Shown: piece by piece, positions 7,427-18,745 of the stretch | How the letters are laid out: each line of letters starts with the position of its first letter | How positions within the stretch are numbered: the stretch's first letter is position 1 | Assembly: GCA_041581135.1 (NCBI GenBank) | Contig: JBFGCM010000032.1 | Location: 1-35,180, forward strand | Reading direction: 5' to 3' | DNA: 35,180 nt | DNA from: JBFGCM01 sp041581135 | GTDB taxonomy: Bacteria > Actinomycetota > Acidimicrobiia > Spongiisociales > UBA5794 | The notes under the pieces: generated by a model | Told to the model about the DNA's origin: nothing | The model's input: only the letters and a program-made list of their open reading frames with translations | The model's database searches: none | Made by a program: the position numbers and the translations under genes

Positions 7427-8068
7427 GTGTTGGTCATCGCGACGTCATCTGAGCAAGAACGCTTCTGGCGAGGCGAGTTCGGGACCTCGTACGCCCAGCG
7501 GAATCGTGGGTCGGACTGGGTGGCGGCGAACACTGCGCTGTTCGGACGCATACTGGGACGCACCCAGGGCGTCCGATCGGTGCTCGAGCTCGGTTCCAGT
7601 ATCGGCCTGAACTTGATGGCCATCGGGCACCTGCTGCCTGAGGCCGCCATCTCCGCAGTGGAGATCAACGAGGACGCCGCTGCTGAGTTGGCCACCAACC
7701 TGCCCGGTGCCGAAGTGCACGTCATGCCCATCCGTGAGTTCGAGCCCGTCCGCACCTGGGACCTCGTGTTCACCAAGGGCGTGCTCATCCACGTCAATCC
7801 GGACGAACTGCCGACCGTCTACGACCTCATGCGGCGCTGCTCGAATCGGTATCTCGTCGTCGCCGAGTACTACAGCCCGGCCCCGGTGGAGATCGAGTAC
7901 CGCGGTCACACCGGCAAGCTGTTCAAGCGGGACTTCGCCGGAGCGTTGCTCGATCGATTCCCCGAGTTGCGGCTCGTTGACTACGGGTTTGCGTACCACC
8001 GCGATCCGAACTTCCCTCAAGACGACCTCACGTGGTTCGTGCTCGAGGTTCCCCCCGGACAACACTGA
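7427..8068 (+). CDS. Pseudaminic acid biosynthesis-associated methylase family protein
   Basis: The 213-residue class I SAM-dependent methyltransferase matches the family named 'pseudaminic acid biosynthesis-associated methylase'. The N-terminal hallmark SEQERFWRGEFGTSYAQRN is followed by the SAM-binding glycine loop VLELGSSIGLNL (about 52-63), an acidic residue ending the next strand (AVEIN), and VFTKGVLIHVNPDEL with a conserved post-I block. YYSPAPVEIEYRGHTGKLFKRDFAG is also characteristic. The usual setting is a surface-sugar cluster, but no pseudaminic acid or flagellar gene is present here, so the acceptor is unknown. The start is GTG at 7427, after GCGAGAGAG; a TACCAT hexamer at 7401-7406 is a fair -10. 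The gene ends 109 bases before ppdK. Confidence 0.8.
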   Translation: MLVIATSSEQERFWRGEFGTSYAQRNRGSDWVAANTALFGRILGRTQGVRSVLELGSSIGLNLMAIGHLLPEAAISAVEINEDAAAELATNLPGAEVHVMPIREFEPVRTWDLVFTKGVLIHVNPDELPTVYDLMRRCSNRYLVVAEYYSPAPVEIEYRGHTGKLFKRDFAGALLDRFPELRLVDYGFAYHRDPNFPQDDLTWFVLEVPPGQH

Positions 8069-8177
8069 CCGGCGGGGGCAATGCGAGTGCCATCTGCCAG
8101 CATGTGACCGACGGCCCTGTCGTGGGGTCGGTGTCATGCAACAATGCGCAGTTGAATCCCCACACAACGAGGCAGCA

Positions 8178-10898
<2,721 letters not shown>

Positions 10899-11004
10899 GA
10901 GGAAGCGGGTTCCGGAGCCGGCTCAGCGCTGCGGTCCTGGGCGGCGCCGCGCCCCGGCCGGCACCTGGCGAAGGCGTTCGAGCCTGCTCGAGGCCGAGGG
11001 CTCG

Positions 11005-12993
11005 CTAGGAGACGGCGCGCAGCGGCGGGAGGCTCCCGGAGACCACTCCCGGCACCACCTCGGGGGGCACCGGCTTCGAGAGCAGGTAGCCCTGGAAGGA
11101 GTCGCATCCCATCGTCGCGACCAGCTCGAGCTGCTCGGTGGTCTCCACGCCTTCGGCGATCACCTTGAGCTTCAGGCTGTGGGCGATCTGGATGATTGCG
11201 TTGACGATGGCGGCGTCCTCCGGTTGCGAGATGGCGTCCTTGATGAACGAGCGATCGATCTTGAGGGCATCGAGCGGCAGCCCCTTCAAGTAGCTGAGCG
11301 ACGAGTAACCGGTACCGAAATCGTCGATCGACACCTTGACTCCGAGTTTGCGGATGTCGTGCAGTGTGCGGCGCGCTTTCACGACGTCATCGACCAGCGT
11401 GCTCTCGGTGAGTTCCAACTCCAGGAGGTGCGGCGGCAGCCCGGTTCGCTCGAGTACGCCAGACACCGTCCCCAACAGGTCCGGGGCTCGGAACTGACGG
11501 GCGGCGATGTTGACGGCGACGCTCAGGTCGTGGGAGGCGTCGTGCCATGCCTTCGCTTGTTGACACGCCTCCTCGAGCACCCAATCGCCCAGCGGGATGA
11601 TGAGGCCCGTCTCCTCGGCATGGGGGATGAACCGAGCGGGTGGGACGTCACCGAGCTTGGAATCCTTCCAGCGGATGAGTGCCTCGACACCCAGGATCTG
11701 CTGATCGTCGATCCGGATCTTCGGTTGGTAGACGAGTTGGAACGGAGTGCGGGCGTCCACCGCAACGCGCAGCGCGTCGATGAGGCGGAGCCGGCTGGAG
11801 GTGCGGGCGCGTAGCTCGTGGGTGAAGTAGCGGTAGTTGCCGCCTCCGAGCGACTTGGCCGTGTACATGGCCAAGTCGGCGCCCTGCAGCAAGTCGTCCA
11901 CGCCGTCGCCGTCCTCGGGGTACACGGCGATTCCGGCCGTCGCCGTCAGCGACGGTGCCTGACCCTTGCCGGTGATGGGCTGGGCGATGGAATCCAGGAT
12001 CTTCTCGGCGATCCGCCCCGCATGTTGAGTACTGGTGATCCCCTCCACCACCACCGTGAATTCGTTGCCGCCCGACCGCGCCGTCGTGTCGCTGCTCCGG
12101 ATCGAGCCGTCGATGCGCTGCGCCGTCAGCTTCAGCAGGTCGTCACCACGATCCTGTCCGAGCCGCTCGTTCACCAGGCTGAACTGGTCCAGGTCGATGA
12201 GGATGACGGCGACCATGTCGTCGTCCCGTTTGGCCCTCTCCAGGGCCTGTGCCAGACGGTCATGCAGCAGGGCGCGGTTGGCGAGACCGGTGAGGGGGTC
12301 GAATTGGGAGAGGTACGTCAGCCGTTGTTGGTCCTTGTCGCGCTCTTGTTCGTGGCGCTCCTGCTGTGCGGCGAGACCCGCCCTGATTCGTTTGGCGGCG
12401 GGCCGGAACAGCACAAGACCCTCGATGACGAGCAGGAGCAATGTCAACTGGAGCAAGCTCAGCTGGACACGCTTGAGGTCCTTCACCCGGGCCCGGGTGG
12501 TGTCGGCGAACTCGGCGGTGGTGAGCTCCATGTAGGACCGGAACAGTTCGGCGCGGCGGCCCAGATCGTCGAGTTGCTCGGGCGATGTGTCGCCGTCCAG
12601 TATCCGCTCGGCGGACAGCACCAAACCGACGAACGCCGGTTGCACGGGGCTCGTCGGGCTGCTGATCACGTCATTGTCCGTTGCGTCCAGGACCAGCTGT
12701 AGGGCGCCGAATTCACTGCGCAGATTCCCGAGTTCGTCCTTGAGGTCCAGGGCGAGGCCCGACTGCATTCCCATCGCGCCGGCGATGGCGCCGATCTCGG
12801 AGCCGATTGCCGCCTGCCGGTTGGCCGATGCGATCACCTCGGTTTCGATCTCCTGCCGGGTCAGCTCGGCGCGCACCAGCCATGTGCTGATGATGGCGGC
12901 AGCAGCGATGGCAGTGAGGCCGATCACGTGCATGGCCGTGAGGCGGCGAGTCACGGTGCTGGCGGGTGTGTTGGATTGCGACGTGAAGAACAT
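11005..12993 (-). CDS. Membrane GGDEF-EAL cyclic-di-GMP protein, degenerate GGNEF
   Basis: The 662-residue protein has one membrane helix near residues 21-41, an extracytoplasmic helical region to about 175, a second membrane helix (LSLLQLTLLLLVIEGLVLF, about 178-197), a short coiled coil, a GGDEF domain (about 226-390) and an EAL domain (about 400-650). The GGDEF signature reads SGGNEF (307-312), replacing the Asp needed for metal and catalysis, so diguanylate cyclase activity is doubtful. The EAL half keeps GVEALIRW, LELTES, DDFGTGYSSLSYLKG, LKIDRSF and VIAEGVET, so c-di-GMP phosphodiesterase activity is likely. The degenerate half may sense GTP, as in known hybrid proteins; that is inference. 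AGGGGGAA precedes the ATG. It is convergent with ppdK. Confidence 0.93.
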   Translation of the reverse strand: MFFTSQSNTPASTVTRRLTAMHVIGLTAIAAAAIISTWLVRAELTRQEIETEVIASANRQAAIGSEIGAIAGAMGMQSGLALDLKDELGNLRSEFGALQLVLDATDNDVISSPTSPVQPAFVGLVLSAERILDGDTSPEQLDDLGRRAELFRSYMELTTAEFADTTRARVKDLKRVQLSLLQLTLLLLVIEGLVLFRPAAKRIRAGLAAQQERHEQERDKDQQRLTYLSQFDPLTGLANRALLHDRLAQALERAKRDDDMVAVILIDLDQFSLVNERLGQDRGDDLLKLTAQRIDGSIRSSDTTARSGGNEFTVVVEGITSTQHAGRIAEKILDSIAQPITGKGQAPSLTATAGIAVYPEDGDGVDDLLQGADLAMYTAKSLGGGNYRYFTHELRARTSSRLRLIDALRVAVDARTPFQLVYQPKIRIDDQQILGVEALIRWKDSKLGDVPPARFIPHAEETGLIIPLGDWVLEEACQQAKAWHDASHDLSVAVNIAARQFRAPDLLGTVSGVLERTGLPPHLLELELTESTLVDDVVKARRTLHDIRKLGVKVSIDDFGTGYSSLSYLKGLPLDALKIDRSFIKDAISQPEDAAIVNAIIQIAHSLKLKVIAEGVETTEQLELVATMGCDSFQGYLLSKPVPPEVVPGVVSGSLPPLRAVS

Positions 12994-13124
12994 CGCATTC
13001 CCCCTGGTCAGGCGACGTGAACACTATCGGTGGTCAAAGCCACTCGCTTGAGTGTTCGTGATTCGCGGACCCTGGAGGTACGGACCCGGACCGTGGCTCC
13101 GAGGCCGCCCACCGCGTGCCCGTG

Positions 13125-14381
13125 CTACGCAGGTCCGATGCGCCAGATGCCGGCGGCGAAGTCGACGACCCAGAGCTCACCCTCGGGATCGACGGCGAAT
13201 GCCACCGGCGAGACCGTTCCCCGCTCGAGTTCCTGCAGCACGCCGGTTTCCGGGTCGTAGGCGATGAGCGCCTTCCGGCAGAAATCCCCGAAGACGTATG
13301 ACCCATGCAGGTCGGGCAACAGCGCACCGCGATAGACGTGACCGCCGATCACAGCGCACAGCCCCTCTCGGTGACCGTAGGTGAAGGTGGGCGAAGTGGT
13401 GGCGACGGGGGCCTGGTCCAGGAACGGCACGGTGCCTTCGAGGGCGTTCCAGCCGAGGTGCTCGCCGCCGGAGCCCCCGCCGGGAAGCATGGTGACCTCT
13501 TCGACACACTGCTGGCCGATGTCCGCGATCCACAGGTCGCCGGTAGCGGTGTCGAACGAGAAGCGGTACGGGTGGCGCAGCCCCCACACCCACGAGTAGT
13601 CACTGCCGGGAGCGCTCCCCACGAACGGATTCTCCGGAGCGGCGGTCAACGTGGGCACCGGGTCGAGGGCGACGTTGAAGCGGAGCAGGGACCCGAACTC
13701 GTGCGGGACCTCGCGCCCTGTCACGAAGGGGCCGCCCTGAGCGCCACCATCGCCCACGGTGAGATACAGATCACCGTCCGGCCCGAACACGAGGTCGCCA
13801 CCGTTGTGTTCTCGGGAGGGCTGATCGGCCCGCAACAGCTCGACGAGGCCGCTCATGGCCGGCCTGCCATCGACCAGCGGGTAGGCCTCGATGACGGTGT
13901 CGTCTTCCCGGTCCGTCCGGTTCACGAAGAGGTAGCCGTGGGCGACCGTCAGTCCGAGGAGGCCTTGGTCACGCTCGGTGGATGTGTAGCGGGTCAGATC
14001 GAGCACGACTTCGGGGTCGGTGCCCTCGGTCCATCGAAAGATCGTCCCGCGCCGGGCGCCGATGAACGCCGTCCCGTCGGGGGCGAACGCCAACGCGGAT
14101 GCCTCCGGCACCTCTGCTACCTGGGTGAGCGCCACCGCCGGCTGCTTCACCGGCAGCACGCTGTCCACCGCCAGGTCGGCCGGACATTTCTCCTGGGACC
14201 GCAGAAACTCGGGAGTCTCTTCCCATGGGATGTCGGGCCGTGTCGGCCGTTCGAGGTGGACGGTCGCCGACGCGTCGGAGGGCACGAGTCCTTCCGGCGC
14301 CGCTTCCGGCGCCGTGTCGGATGGTCCACACGCGGAGAGCACCAAGGAGCCGGCAATGAGCGCGGCAGCGAATCTGCCCAT
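13125..14381 (-). CDS. PQQ-dependent sugar dehydrogenase (GSDH/sorbosone type) lipoprotein
   Basis: The 418-residue exported protein starts with a lipoprotein signal (MGRFAAALIAGSLVLSAC; lipobox LSAC with Cys18). It then forms a six-bladed propeller of the soluble glucose/sorbosone dehydrogenase family: ALAFAPDGTAFIGARRG, GLLGLTVAHGYLFV, REHNGGDLVFGPDGDLYLTVGDGG, VWGLRHPYRFSFD and GDLWIADIGQQCVEEV all match family blocks around the PQQ and Ca sites. It would oxidise a sugar or other alcohol outside the membrane; the substrate is unknown and no PQQ synthesis gene is nearby. The start at 14381 is chosen for the signal peptide and for a TAACCT hexamer 7 bases upstream; a longer frame to 14465 runs into the palindromic repeat. 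Confidence 0.88.
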   Translation of the reverse strand: MGRFAAALIAGSLVLSACGPSDTAPEAAPEGLVPSDASATVHLERPTRPDIPWEETPEFLRSQEKCPADLAVDSVLPVKQPAVALTQVAEVPEASALAFAPDGTAFIGARRGTIFRWTEGTDPEVVLDLTRYTSTERDQGLLGLTVAHGYLFVNRTDREDDTVIEAYPLVDGRPAMSGLVELLRADQPSREHNGGDLVFGPDGDLYLTVGDGGAQGGPFVTGREVPHEFGSLLRFNVALDPVPTLTAAPENPFVGSAPGSDYSWVWGLRHPYRFSFDTATGDLWIADIGQQCVEEVTMLPGGGSGGEHLGWNALEGTVPFLDQAPVATTSPTFTYGHREGLCAVIGGHVYRGALLPDLHGSYVFGDFCRKALIAYDPETGVLQELERGTVSPVAFAVDPEGELWVVDFAAGIWRIGPA

Positions 14382-14388
14382 GCCGGGC

Positions 14389-14394
14389 AGGTTA
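14389..14394 (-). promoter_or_regulatory. -10 hexamer for a leaderless sugar dehydrogenase transcript
   Basis: The minus strand reads TAACCT, 7 bases before the ATG at 14381, with TTCCGC 18 bases further upstream as a weak -35. No Shine-Dalgarno sequence is present. Confidence 0.4.
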
Positions 14395-14426
14395 TGCGGG
14401 TGTGGTCGCAAAGCGGAATCGCCGTC

Positions 14427-14469
14427 CGTTGTGCTTGAACCGACCATAACGGTCTGATTAAGCACAACG
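14427..14469. repeat. Palindromic promoter element, copy A
   Basis: TTGTGCTT (14429-14436) and AAGCACAA (14460-14467) are perfect inverted arms, extended outward by CG/CG, separated by 23 bases. An inner GACC/GGTC pair (14442-14445, 14451-14454) shares exactly the same centre. Copy B at 24056 matches 36 of the first 40 bases. It lies upstream of the sugar dehydrogenase promoter. Another hairpin already follows the subtilase gene, so this one is probably not its terminator. Confidence 0.75.
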
Positions 14470-14482
14470 AACGGGTGGATGG

Positions 14483-14511
14483 GGGGAGCGGCGGCTTCGC
14501 CGCCCCTCCCC
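14483..14511 (-). terminator. Hairpin terminator after the subtilase gene
   Basis: GGGGAG (14483-14488) pairs with CTCCCC (14506-14511). After one C-C mismatch, GGCGG (14490-14494) pairs with CCGCC (14500-14504) around a CTTCG loop. It sits 6 bases past the stop of the minus-strand gene. Confidence 0.7.
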
Positions 14512-14516
14512 GTCGG

Positions 14517-17500
14517 TCACCCTCCCAAGATCGAGAGCACCTCGACACGGTGCTCTGGGTCCGGTAGCACGATCGCCTCGGTGGCGTGGCTGGCCGCACC
14601 CCGATCACCGGCGCCGCGATCACCGTTGGTGAATATCAGCACGCCGATCTCGCTGGAACCGATGTCACCGGTATCCGCCGTGTACATCGTCTTCGACTCG
14701 CCTGCAGCCAGGTCCAGGTCGGGGAACAGCGTTCCGTCGTCCGGGTTGAATGGCAGGTACCGCTCGCCCAGCGGAGCGAACGAGATACCTGCGATCTCGT
14801 CGTCGGGTCCACCGAAGTAGACGTCGTTGGCCACGAACCGGGCGTCGACCATCTCGCCGATGGCCGGAGCCGGCAGCGTCACGTTGCCCTCTTCATCGGT
14901 GCGGATCAGCTGGCTACCACACAGCAGTGCTACGTAGTTGCCCGTCAGCGTGTTGTGCTCCGTGAAGAAGAACGCCGATGCGCCACCCGTCTCCAGGTCG
15001 ACCACCCACGCCACGTTGCGCCCGTCACTCAAGTTCGGGAAGGCCAGGTCGAGCGTCCGCACGACGAAGTCCTCGGTCCCGTCCTGGTTCGTGTCGAGCC
15101 ACGCCTGCATCTCTGCCGGAGCATCGGCATGCGCCTCTCGCTCCCACGTGTTGAACGCCAGCGCCAGCACGTACTGCGGATCGGCCGGGTCGAAGGCGGT
15201 GCAGAATCCCTCGCCGACGAAGAACGTCTGCACACCGACGGCCCGCAGATCCGGCGTCGGTGACTGCTCGCCACGGTCACCCTCTGGGATGTTCGGGCTC
15301 ACACCCAGCAGCGAATACACATCGTTGTGAGCCTGTCCTTGCCCCAGGTTGCGGAGCTGGTTCACCGATACGTCACCCTGGCTGAGGAACCGTGGAGCCG
15401 CCCGCACGTCGGCCGCCTTCCGCGGTAGTGCGTGCCACGCCACGTGCAACGGATCGTCACCATCATCGAGGATGAGATACCCGTCGAACTCCATGGCGGT
15501 GAGCGCGGCGCCGTTGGCGCCCTGCGAGCCCGAGTTCATGGCGTTGTCCGGCAACAGGGCTCCGTTGATGCGGAGCTGCACCGGGAACGACCGGGACGAG
15601 TTCGGCGGAACGGCGATCGCATTGGGCGTGTGCACCGTCACCGCACCGGTCTCATCCTCGGCGAACCGGAACGTCGGCGTGATCGAGTAGGTCCGGAGCT
15701 GGTCGGAGTAGTTGTGCACCACGACCCGCCGTGTCAACACCTGGGTCGACTTGGTGATGTCGTGGAAGCCGAAGCTCACGGCTCCGGCCGGCCTTGCCGA
15801 GTCCCAGGCCGCGGCCGGTGAGGCCAGCGCCCGGTCGACCCGCACCTCACCGCCGCCGATGCGGCTGACGGGTGCCAGCGCCCCCGTGAGCGGATCATTG
15901 ATGATGTCCGTCTCACCGTTGTTCATCAAGACAGCCTTGATCTCCAACGGAGTGCGGTCTGGGTAGGCCTGGAGCAGCAGTGCTGCCGAGCCCGACACCA
16001 TCGGTGCCGCACCGGACGTGCCGCCGAAGGGCTCCACCCCGGTACCGGTTCCGGCCGTCGCCGAGATGGAGGCGCCGGGGGCGCCGATCTCGGGCTTCAG
16101 CATCTGGTTGCCGAACTGGGGCCCGCGCGACGAGCTGCCGACCATGTGCATGATCAGCGGGATGCCGACGGCGGGGTCGAAACGGACCACCGCGTCGGGC
16201 AGACCGGACTTGAGCGTGTTCGAGTCGGCCTGGCTGATCATGAATCCCGGAATGCCGGGGAAGTCGCCGCCGCCGAAGCCACCCGCGAACGGATCACCTG
16301 GGGCGATGAGCCCGATGATGCCGGCGAGACCGCCGGCCGCCTCGACGTTCTGGATCTTCGTCGAGAAGAAGCAGGTACCCCGGTCGATGAGCACGATCTT
16401 GCCGCTGAGATCGGCATCGAAGAGCGCACATCCGTCCAGGTTGCCGCCGGCTCCGTCGCCATAGACGAGCGGGCCTTCGATCACCTCGGTGAGCGGAGCA
16501 GACCACGGCTGGAACACCGCGGCGTAGGTGCCGGCGATGCTCTCCGGTTCGAGCGCTTCGAGCAGCGGCAGAACCGCACTCGGGACGGCCGTCTGCGCTA
16601 CCGAGAGCGCCGTGCCGGTCGCCGACGGCGAGCCGGTCACGAACGGCTTGTCGGCGCTGTTGCCGGCCGATGCCACGGTGAGCACTCCGAGCCCCGTGGC
16701 CGCGTCGACCGCAGCCGACAGGTCGTCGTCGAACGGTTGTCCGTAGACGCTTCCCAGCGACATGTTGATGATGTCGACGTGGTCGCTCGTGTCGCCGTCG
16801 CCGTTCGGGTCTACGGCGAAGTCCATGCCCTGGATGAGCGCGATGCCCGAGCACGAGTTGCTCTCCGACGAGCACACCTTGACGGCGTAGATGTCTGCCC
16901 CAGGGGCGACGCCTCCGACGCCGGCGATGATGTCGGCAACGTGGGTGCCGTGCCCGGCGTTTCCTCCGCCATCGATCGGGTCAGGATCCGGCGCCTCGGG
17001 CGGGCTGCCGTCACCGCCGACCCAGTCGGGTCCGACGAAGTCGAAACCGCCCACGACCTTGTCGGTCGGGAACGTGCCTTCCTCGATGATCTGATGATTG
17101 TCTGCGGCGTACTCGTCCGGGTCACCGGAGCCGCCGAGGTTGGCGTGGTAGTAGTCGACGCCCGAGTCGAGCACCGCAACGCTCACGCCCGCGCCGTCGA
17201 AGCCGAGGCCCTGCACGGCCGTGGCGCCGATGTACGGCACCGTCTCGGACAGGTCGAGCTCGTAGTCGGCCACTCTGGCGATGCGCTCCACGGCAGGATC
17301 GGCAGCCAGCGCGGCCAGCGCCGCGGCATCTACGTCCATGAACACGGCGTTCAGCACGTGGCGCGTGGTGGCGAGGACTCTGGCATTGGGAGCCTTGGTC
17401 CTGGCCCGCGCCATGAACGCGCCTTGCGCCCGGGCGACGTCGGCAACGCTCGCCTCGGGGGCGAGCCGGACGATCACTCGTTGTGTGCCCACGGCGGCAC

Positions 17501-17672
17501 GCAAGTCGTCGGTGAGTTTGAAATTGGCTTGTGCCGGCGCGTCGAGCCGTGTGTCGGCGAGCCGGTCAGGTACGGCTACGGCAGTGCGGTCGAAACCGTC
17601 TGCAGCAGCCGCAGGAGTCAGCATCCCCAGCGCAAGCGCGATCACGCTGAGGACGACGAGCAATCTTCGCAC
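14517..17672 (-). CDS. Large secreted subtilisin-like (S8) serine protease with PA insert
   Basis: The 1051-residue exported protease has a signal peptide (MRRLLVVLSVIALALGMLTPAAA), an inhibitor-I9-like propeptide (about 35-140) and an S8 catalytic domain. The triad is Asp169 (SVAVLDSGVD), His241 (GHGTHVADIIAG) and Ser553 (GGTSGAAPMVSG, where GTSMAAPHVAG is usual), with oxyanion Asn338 in ASAGNS. A protease-associated (PA) domain (about 378-498; LIDRGTCFFSTKIQNVEAAG) is inserted before the Ser block. The C-terminal 450 residues contain beta-rich domains of Fn3-like character. It probably degrades extracellular protein. The GTG at 17672 follows AAGGGAGGG by 5 bases; a longer frame to 17723 has no ribosome site. 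A hairpin follows the stop. Confidence 0.93.
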   Translation of the reverse strand: MRRLLVVLSVIALALGMLTPAAAADGFDRTAVAVPDRLADTRLDAPAQANFKLTDDLRAAVGTQRVIVRLAPEASVADVARAQGAFMARARTKAPNARVLATTRHVLNAVFMDVDAAALAALAADPAVERIARVADYELDLSETVPYIGATAVQGLGFDGAGVSVAVLDSGVDYYHANLGGSGDPDEYAADNHQIIEEGTFPTDKVVGGFDFVGPDWVGGDGSPPEAPDPDPIDGGGNAGHGTHVADIIAGVGGVAPGADIYAVKVCSSESNSCSGIALIQGMDFAVDPNGDGDTSDHVDIINMSLGSVYGQPFDDDLSAAVDAATGLGVLTVASAGNSADKPFVTGSPSATGTALSVAQTAVPSAVLPLLEALEPESIAGTYAAVFQPWSAPLTEVIEGPLVYGDGAGGNLDGCALFDADLSGKIVLIDRGTCFFSTKIQNVEAAGGLAGIIGLIAPGDPFAGGFGGGDFPGIPGFMISQADSNTLKSGLPDAVVRFDPAVGIPLIMHMVGSSSRGPQFGNQMLKPEIGAPGASISATAGTGTGVEPFGGTSGAAPMVSGSAALLLQAYPDRTPLEIKAVLMNNGETDIINDPLTGALAPVSRIGGGEVRVDRALASPAAAWDSARPAGAVSFGFHDITKSTQVLTRRVVVHNYSDQLRTYSITPTFRFAEDETGAVTVHTPNAIAVPPNSSRSFPVQLRINGALLPDNAMNSGSQGANGAALTAMEFDGYLILDDGDDPLHVAWHALPRKAADVRAAPRFLSQGDVSVNQLRNLGQGQAHNDVYSLLGVSPNIPEGDRGEQSPTPDLRAVGVQTFFVGEGFCTAFDPADPQYVLALAFNTWEREAHADAPAEMQAWLDTNQDGTEDFVVRTLDLAFPNLSDGRNVAWVVDLETGGASAFFFTEHNTLTGNYVALLCGSQLIRTDEEGNVTLPAPAIGEMVDARFVANDVYFGGPDDEIAGISFAPLGERYLPFNPDDGTLFPDLDLAAGESKTMYTADTGDIGSSEIGVLIFTNGDRGAGDRGAASHATEAIVLPDPEHRVEVLSILGG

Positions 17673-17839
17673 GATGTCCCTCCCTTGGGTCCCTCGGTGC
17701 CCTTCCCAGGAGCATGTCTCCACCCGTCTTCCCCAAGTGCTCCATTGTCGACCCTAGACCACGGCGGCGGTCTGCGTCGGGCCAGGTCCTTCGGCCCTGG
17801 TGGCGTCCCGTGGCGTCTTGGACGATCGCGTGAGAGCCC

Positions 17840-18745
17840 GTGGGAAGGCGGGAGTTGACGGCTGCGATCAGCACGCTTGGACTGACCAAACGCTACGGGT
17901 CGGTGACCGCGCTCGACGGCATGGACCTCGAGGTCCATGCCGGCTCTGTGTTCGGCTATCTGGGACCGAACGGCGCCGGCAAGACGACCACCATCCGGCT
18001 GTTGGTGGGGCTGTTGAAGCCCTCCGCCGGCAGCGGGAGCATCCTCGGGCACGACACGTGGGCCGAGCGGGAGCTCGTGCACGCCACCGTCGGCTATCTG
18101 CCCGGTGAGTTCGTGGCTTACGACTCCCTCACCGGTGAGCAGTACCTGTCGTACCTCGCCCACCTGCGGGGCACCGTGTCGTGGTCGGAGGTCGACCTGC
18201 TCGCCAAGCGCTTCGACCTCGACCTGAGTCGGCCGATCCGCACGCTCTCCCACGGCAACCGGCAGAAGGTGGGCCTCGTCCAAGCCTTCATGCACCGTCC
18301 CCGGGTGCTCGTACTGGACGAGCCGACCAGTGGCCTGGACCCGATCATGCAGCGCGAGTTCCTCAACCTGATCAAGGAGGTGCGAGAGGCCGGTCGCACG
18401 GTCTTCATGTCCTCACACGTCCTCGACGAGGTGGAGGCGGTCGCCGACACCGTCGGCATCCTCCGGCGCGGCGAGCTGCTCGTCGTGGAGCAGGTCGAAG
18501 CCCTCAAGGCGATGGCGGTGCGCCGCATCGACCTCATGTTCGACCGGGAGCCGCGGGTCGAGGATCTGCAGGGCGTGCCCGGGGTGCGGGAGGTGTGGGC
18601 GACCGATCACTCGGTGCGGGTCGTGGTGGAGGGCACCACCTGTCACCTGTTCGATGCCGCCGCTCCCTACGGAATCAGCAATGTGGTCACCCATGAGGCT
18701 GACCTGGGTGAGATCTTCTTGGCCTACTACGCGGAGGACGAGTGA
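17840..18745 (+). CDS. ABC transporter ATP-binding protein (ABC-2 exporter)
   Basis: The 301-residue ATPase powers the membrane partner encoded next. It shows LTKRYGSVTALDGMDLEV at the start, Walker A GPNGAGKTT (42-50), the signature LSHGNRQKVGL (LSxGxxQ type), Walker B VLVLDEPTSGLDP and the switch histidine in SSHVLDE. The C-terminal 70 residues (RIDLMFDREPRV...) form the accessory domain typical of exporters in the DrrA/CcmA group. The substrate is unknown. The start is uncertain: GTG at 17840 has weak support, while TTG at 17855 comes directly after GGAAGGCGGGAG, too close to be ideal. The stop overlaps the next start (TGATG), a sign of translational coupling. Confidence 0.9.
   Translation: MGRRELTAAISTLGLTKRYGSVTALDGMDLEVHAGSVFGYLGPNGAGKTTTIRLLVGLLKPSAGSGSILGHDTWAERELVHATVGYLPGEFVAYDSLTGEQYLSYLAHLRGTVSWSEVDLLAKRFDLDLSRPIRTLSHGNRQKVGLVQAFMHRPRVLVLDEPTSGLDPIMQREFLNLIKEVREAGRTVFMSSHVLDEVEAVADTVGILRRGELLVVEQVEALKAMAVRRIDLMFDREPRVEDLQGVPGVREVWATDHSVRVVVEGTTCHLFDAAAPYGISNVVTHEADLGEIFLAYYAEDE

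Noticed and set aside
10899..11004. Terminator between convergent ppdK and the GGDEF/EAL gene
   Set aside because: Several short GC palindromes exist (such as GAGCCGGCTC), but none forms a stem clearly better than expected for this base composition.
14382..14465. Upstream in-frame start for the sugar dehydrogenase (and likewise 24002-24094 for the Rieske gene)
   Set aside because: These extensions are translations of the palindromic repeat and promoter; they would bury the signal peptide or add unrelated residues.
14427..14469. Copy A read as a terminator of the subtilase gene
   Set aside because: A better hairpin (14483-14511) follows the stop, and copies B and C lie between divergent genes where no terminator is needed.
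16146..17858. A 570-codon open frame opposite the subtilase gene
   Set aside because: Arg/Val/Gly-rich shadow of a gene with a complete catalytic triad and signal peptide.
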